Shown here: piece after piece, positions 61,249 to 64,000 of the stretch
How the letters are laid out: each line of letters opens with the position of its first letter
Position numbering within the stretch: position 1 is the stretch's first letter
Assembly: GCA_023055505.1 (NCBI GenBank)
Contig: JALIRH010000008.1
Location: 6,449,775 to 6,513,774, forward strand
Direction: 5' to 3'
DNA length: 64,000 nt
DNA from: Callipepla californica brunnescens
Lineage: Eukaryota > Chordata > Aves > Galliformes > Odontophoridae
Translations under genes and position numbers: made by a program
The notes under the pieces: model-generated
Told to the model about the DNA's origin: nothing
Database searches by the model: none
What the model saw: the letters and a program-made list of their open reading frames with translations, nothing else

Positions 61249-64000
61249 TTGAGAAGTATCATTAGCTGTCAGGTGTTTTTTTTGAGATGTATCAATTTGA
61301 TTAATTAACAGCAATCTAAAATGTTTTAATCAATGATTTCTTTAAATCAGACTCACATAAAGAGCTCTGTAATATCTAATCGTGGATTTTTCTATAGCTT
61401 TTTAAAATTCCTTTAATTCTCATTTGATAGTAAATTTAACCTTCCTGCCAACATAATTGATTGAATAACAGGGACCGTAATGAAATTCCAGTAACGCTTT
61501 CAGCATGCAAAGATCAGGAAAAAAATAAAAAGGAATAATTTAATCCATAATCTTTTTTGATAGTATCTTAAATTCCACTTCTTTCTGAATAATGTAGAAG
61601 TTCTTTTGAACTTCTCAGGACTTCTCCAGTTTTGTTGTACCATGTAAATGAAGACACACTTTTATATTTTCTGTTTAATAGTGAGGGAACAAATAGAGGC
61701 AATCCATACATATAGTGTGTTCCTATACACGCCTTTCCAAAGACCCAATTTGTATCCACAGCAGAATCTTTCATCATGAAGAGCATTTAATATGTAGATC
61801 AACAATGGTGTTGTCCCAGTGGCAGGGATGGGAAGGAAGCATTCCTTGTCTTTACATTACACTGATATTGGTGTACACTGATATTGGTATTCCTTGTGGG
61901 AATACTATTTAAAAAGGGCTAGAGATCTGCAGATTTAAATACTTCTGCATTTTTCAGGGTTATTTTTCAATTCTATTAGATATTTTATTTCAACTCCGCT
62001 TTGAAATGTGATCTGAAAGTTATTCAACAAGCAAAGGAAAATGTCTGTATTAAGAATCATTCTTTGCAGTGAGTTTCCCTCTTAACGTATTGCTTACTAA
62101 TTGAAGCAGTGAATTCTGTAGCTTTCATCATTGGCCAATTTCAGCCTGCTAAGAAACATGAAATTTTATCTTCATCAGTGGGCTTTCCTTTAAAGAAGCA
62201 ATATTAAAAATGATTACAATGAACATTGTCTTTGTTTTCATTAAGAAAAAAAAAAAAAAAAGACAACTGGATTTTTATTAACTGCTTTCTTAAATCTCTT
62301 GGGCTGATCGTATTTTCCCTTCACTTGCATGCCATACTTTGTTACATATGTACTAACTGTTACGGCATCCTTGCCATACTGCATTGGTGTGCTTCCTGGA
62401 TCCAGGCTTCTCAAAATTCTTTATGAAGAATCAAAAAGGAAGCTGCCTACTTTGCCAGTTTTCATCTGGGAGGTTACTTGCCTGTATTTCCAATGCACGC
62501 ATCCATCACCATTCCGTAAGGGATATTTGTGTCTTCAGGAAGACAGGCTGTTTTAACTATGGATTTGCATATTTTTTTTCTTTTTACAGGTATTCATGCC
62601 TTTTATCACCTCAGAGGACTGAACATGCCTTTATAACTGCCTTCCATATAAATGTGAAATTCAAATATCGTTACTTTTGATAAGGTTTCTGAAACAGCTT
62701 GAATACTCCTGGTACTCTGTGCCTCATCCTCTCATCTTTCCATTGTTCCTTCAGGTGATGGGTAGATATCTATGAAGGCATGCACTTAGGTTTAGTGAAT
62801 GTTCCAGGCCTTCTTTTGCTGATTTTGAGCGGCTTTAAAATACCATTCTCCTTCTCAATGAATGTAGGCTACATCATACCCTCACAAGCCTTCATAGTAT
62901 CACAGGCGATAAATAGCTAGGGCCTGCAGGCTATTTATGGGAAGAAAAAAAGCCTCACAGTGGGACGTCAGTGTCAGTTTTTCATGCAGTTTTCAGAATG
63001 TCATTTTCTTGGCATAAACGTTACTGTAATTAAGTATTCTCCATGCAGCAAAATTGATTCTCCATTCTGCAGTTTATAAACTCAAGCATTTCTTTGTGAA
63101 TCCACAGCTCATCTGCGAAGCCCTGCACTGATTTCACTCAGCATGCTCCATTTTTATGTTACTAATAGGAGCTTCTTGTTTAAGAGAAGGAAGGCTATTG
63201 AAAAATAATGAAACACTATGTGGGTTGTTGTTGTATTAAGTCTATTCTAATTATGATGTTGGCATCCAAATGACTCACATTGAATCTAAAAGTAATATTG
63301 ATGGTAATATTTCTCTCAAAGGTTAAAAAAAATCATCCACTGAGAAAGTATATGATTTTGCCATATATCTATCTGAGAGTAAATGAAAATGTAATTTAGC
63401 TTTCATGATTTTTAGTCGTTTTAAATACAGAGATGAAGATGTATTCACAGTTGCAAATACTAATTACACATACTCATTTGCTTTTTTCCACCCCTTCCAA
63501 GGTACACGCACCAAGAAAGTAGGATTAGTACCATAAAACATCGTGTAGGTCTTTTCCCTCTTGGATAGACTCATATGAGTAGATTAAAAAGAGATACAAT
63601 CTGTATATTTTCAATAAAAATATTGAATCAGACTTAGTTTGCACTCATTTTGCATTTGGTATCACACATATGCATTTTGAAACAACTTTGTATCACTACA
63701 ATTGTTGATACGTGTTACACCAGTTCTTCTGAGCTAAATGGCAGTGGGACAACCCTGTTCTTAAAAGTTTCCTAAACTACTTTGTGACATGTGAAGCAAC
63801 GTGTTGGTATAGGATTATCAGACAAAGAGATTGTGATTATTACTTGTAATAACTTGACTCATTGTGCATCTTTGTAAGGGACTTGGAAAAGAGAAGGGGT
63901 AGTGAGTTCTTGAATGCATGTATTCCCATGCATTTTGAAGAGTATTGTATTTTCAGTCTATTGTAGTAGTATAGGCAAAAAAAACCCAACCCAAACATAT
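61249..64000. other. Unique noncoding sequence, partly CNE-like
   Basis: No gene is recognised. The first 150 bases are rich in TAAT/TTGATTAATTAAC-type cores (61291-61310). A 16-bp tandem duplication lies at 61859-61890, A16 at 62246-62261, and a nested palindrome at 62909-62938. The interval 62800-63120 has the balanced texture of conserved noncoding DNA. None of this is proof of function. Confidence 0.45.
62909..62938. repeat. Nested palindrome
   Basis: Perfect 9-bp arms ATAAATAGC (62909-62917) and GCTATTTAT (62930-62938) flank a 12-base centre. A second perfect 10-bp palindrome, GCCTGCAGGC, occupies 62922-62931. The right arm reads CTATTTATGG, one base off the MEF2 consensus and close to a CArG box. 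A regulatory role is inferred only. Confidence 0.7.

Noticed and set aside
1..64000. CRISPR array, bacterial operon, phage or defence system
   Set aside because: No regularly spaced repeats, Shine-Dalgarno-led gene strings or prokaryotic gene density; the repeats are avian retrotransposons and DNA transposons.

Overview
This window reads as vertebrate nuclear DNA from a bird, most likely galliform or close to it. It is A+T-rich by eye (I did not count bases), has no bacterial-style packed genes, and its only long open frame of protein-like composition belongs to a transposon. The repeats make the case for a bird. There are two CR1 LINE 3' ends with the diagnostic octamer tails (18.9-19.5 kb and 40.2-40.5 kb). 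There are two relics of a mariner-type element of the kind I know from chicken (29.5-30.0 kb and 50.5-50.6 kb), and one LTR resembling the ERVL-like LTRs common in bird genomes (42.7-43.3 kb). Much older material is present too: a MIR-like CORE-SINE relic (48.5 kb) and a CR1-L3-like 3' tail (61.2 kb), both of families that predate the bird-mammal split.

I found no recognisable host protein-coding gene, tRNA, rRNA, snRNA, known microRNA hairpin or CpG island. The sequence is consistent with the interior of a very long intron or with a gene-poor intergenic region; it does not say which. Four short segments have a pyrimidine-rich acceptor and a plausible donor or stop (8.8, 12.3, 41.2 and 53.2 kb). 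They are listed only as low-confidence candidate exons.

Layout: 1-18.9 kb is unique sequence with homopolymer runs and two weak exon candidates. A CR1 copy with an uninterrupted reverse-transcriptase tail and a (TCTATGAA)n end follows at 18.9-19.5 kb. From 19.5 to 29.5 kb is unique sequence, including a stretch at about 21.2-21.7 kb that I judge a candidate conserved noncoding element. The internally deleted mariner sits at 29.5-30.0 kb. From 30 to 40 kb is unique sequence with a cluster of homeodomain-type cores at 36.5-36.7 kb followed by very A+T-rich DNA. Between 40.2 and 43.3 kb lie the second CR1, an inverted repeat bracketed by 13-bp direct repeats, an exon candidate and the LTR. The MIR-like relic, the second mariner relic and a further exon candidate follow between 48 and 53 kb. 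The last 6 kb holds a purine-rich tract with a G-quadruplex motif (59.2 kb), the L3-like tail beside TAAT-rich sequence (61.2 kb) and a nested palindrome (62.9 kb).

No operon, defence system, CRISPR array or other new multi-gene system is visible. Points worth following are the possible cis-regulatory stretches, the ancient repeats that remain legible, and the chimeric open frame that runs from unique sequence into CR1.
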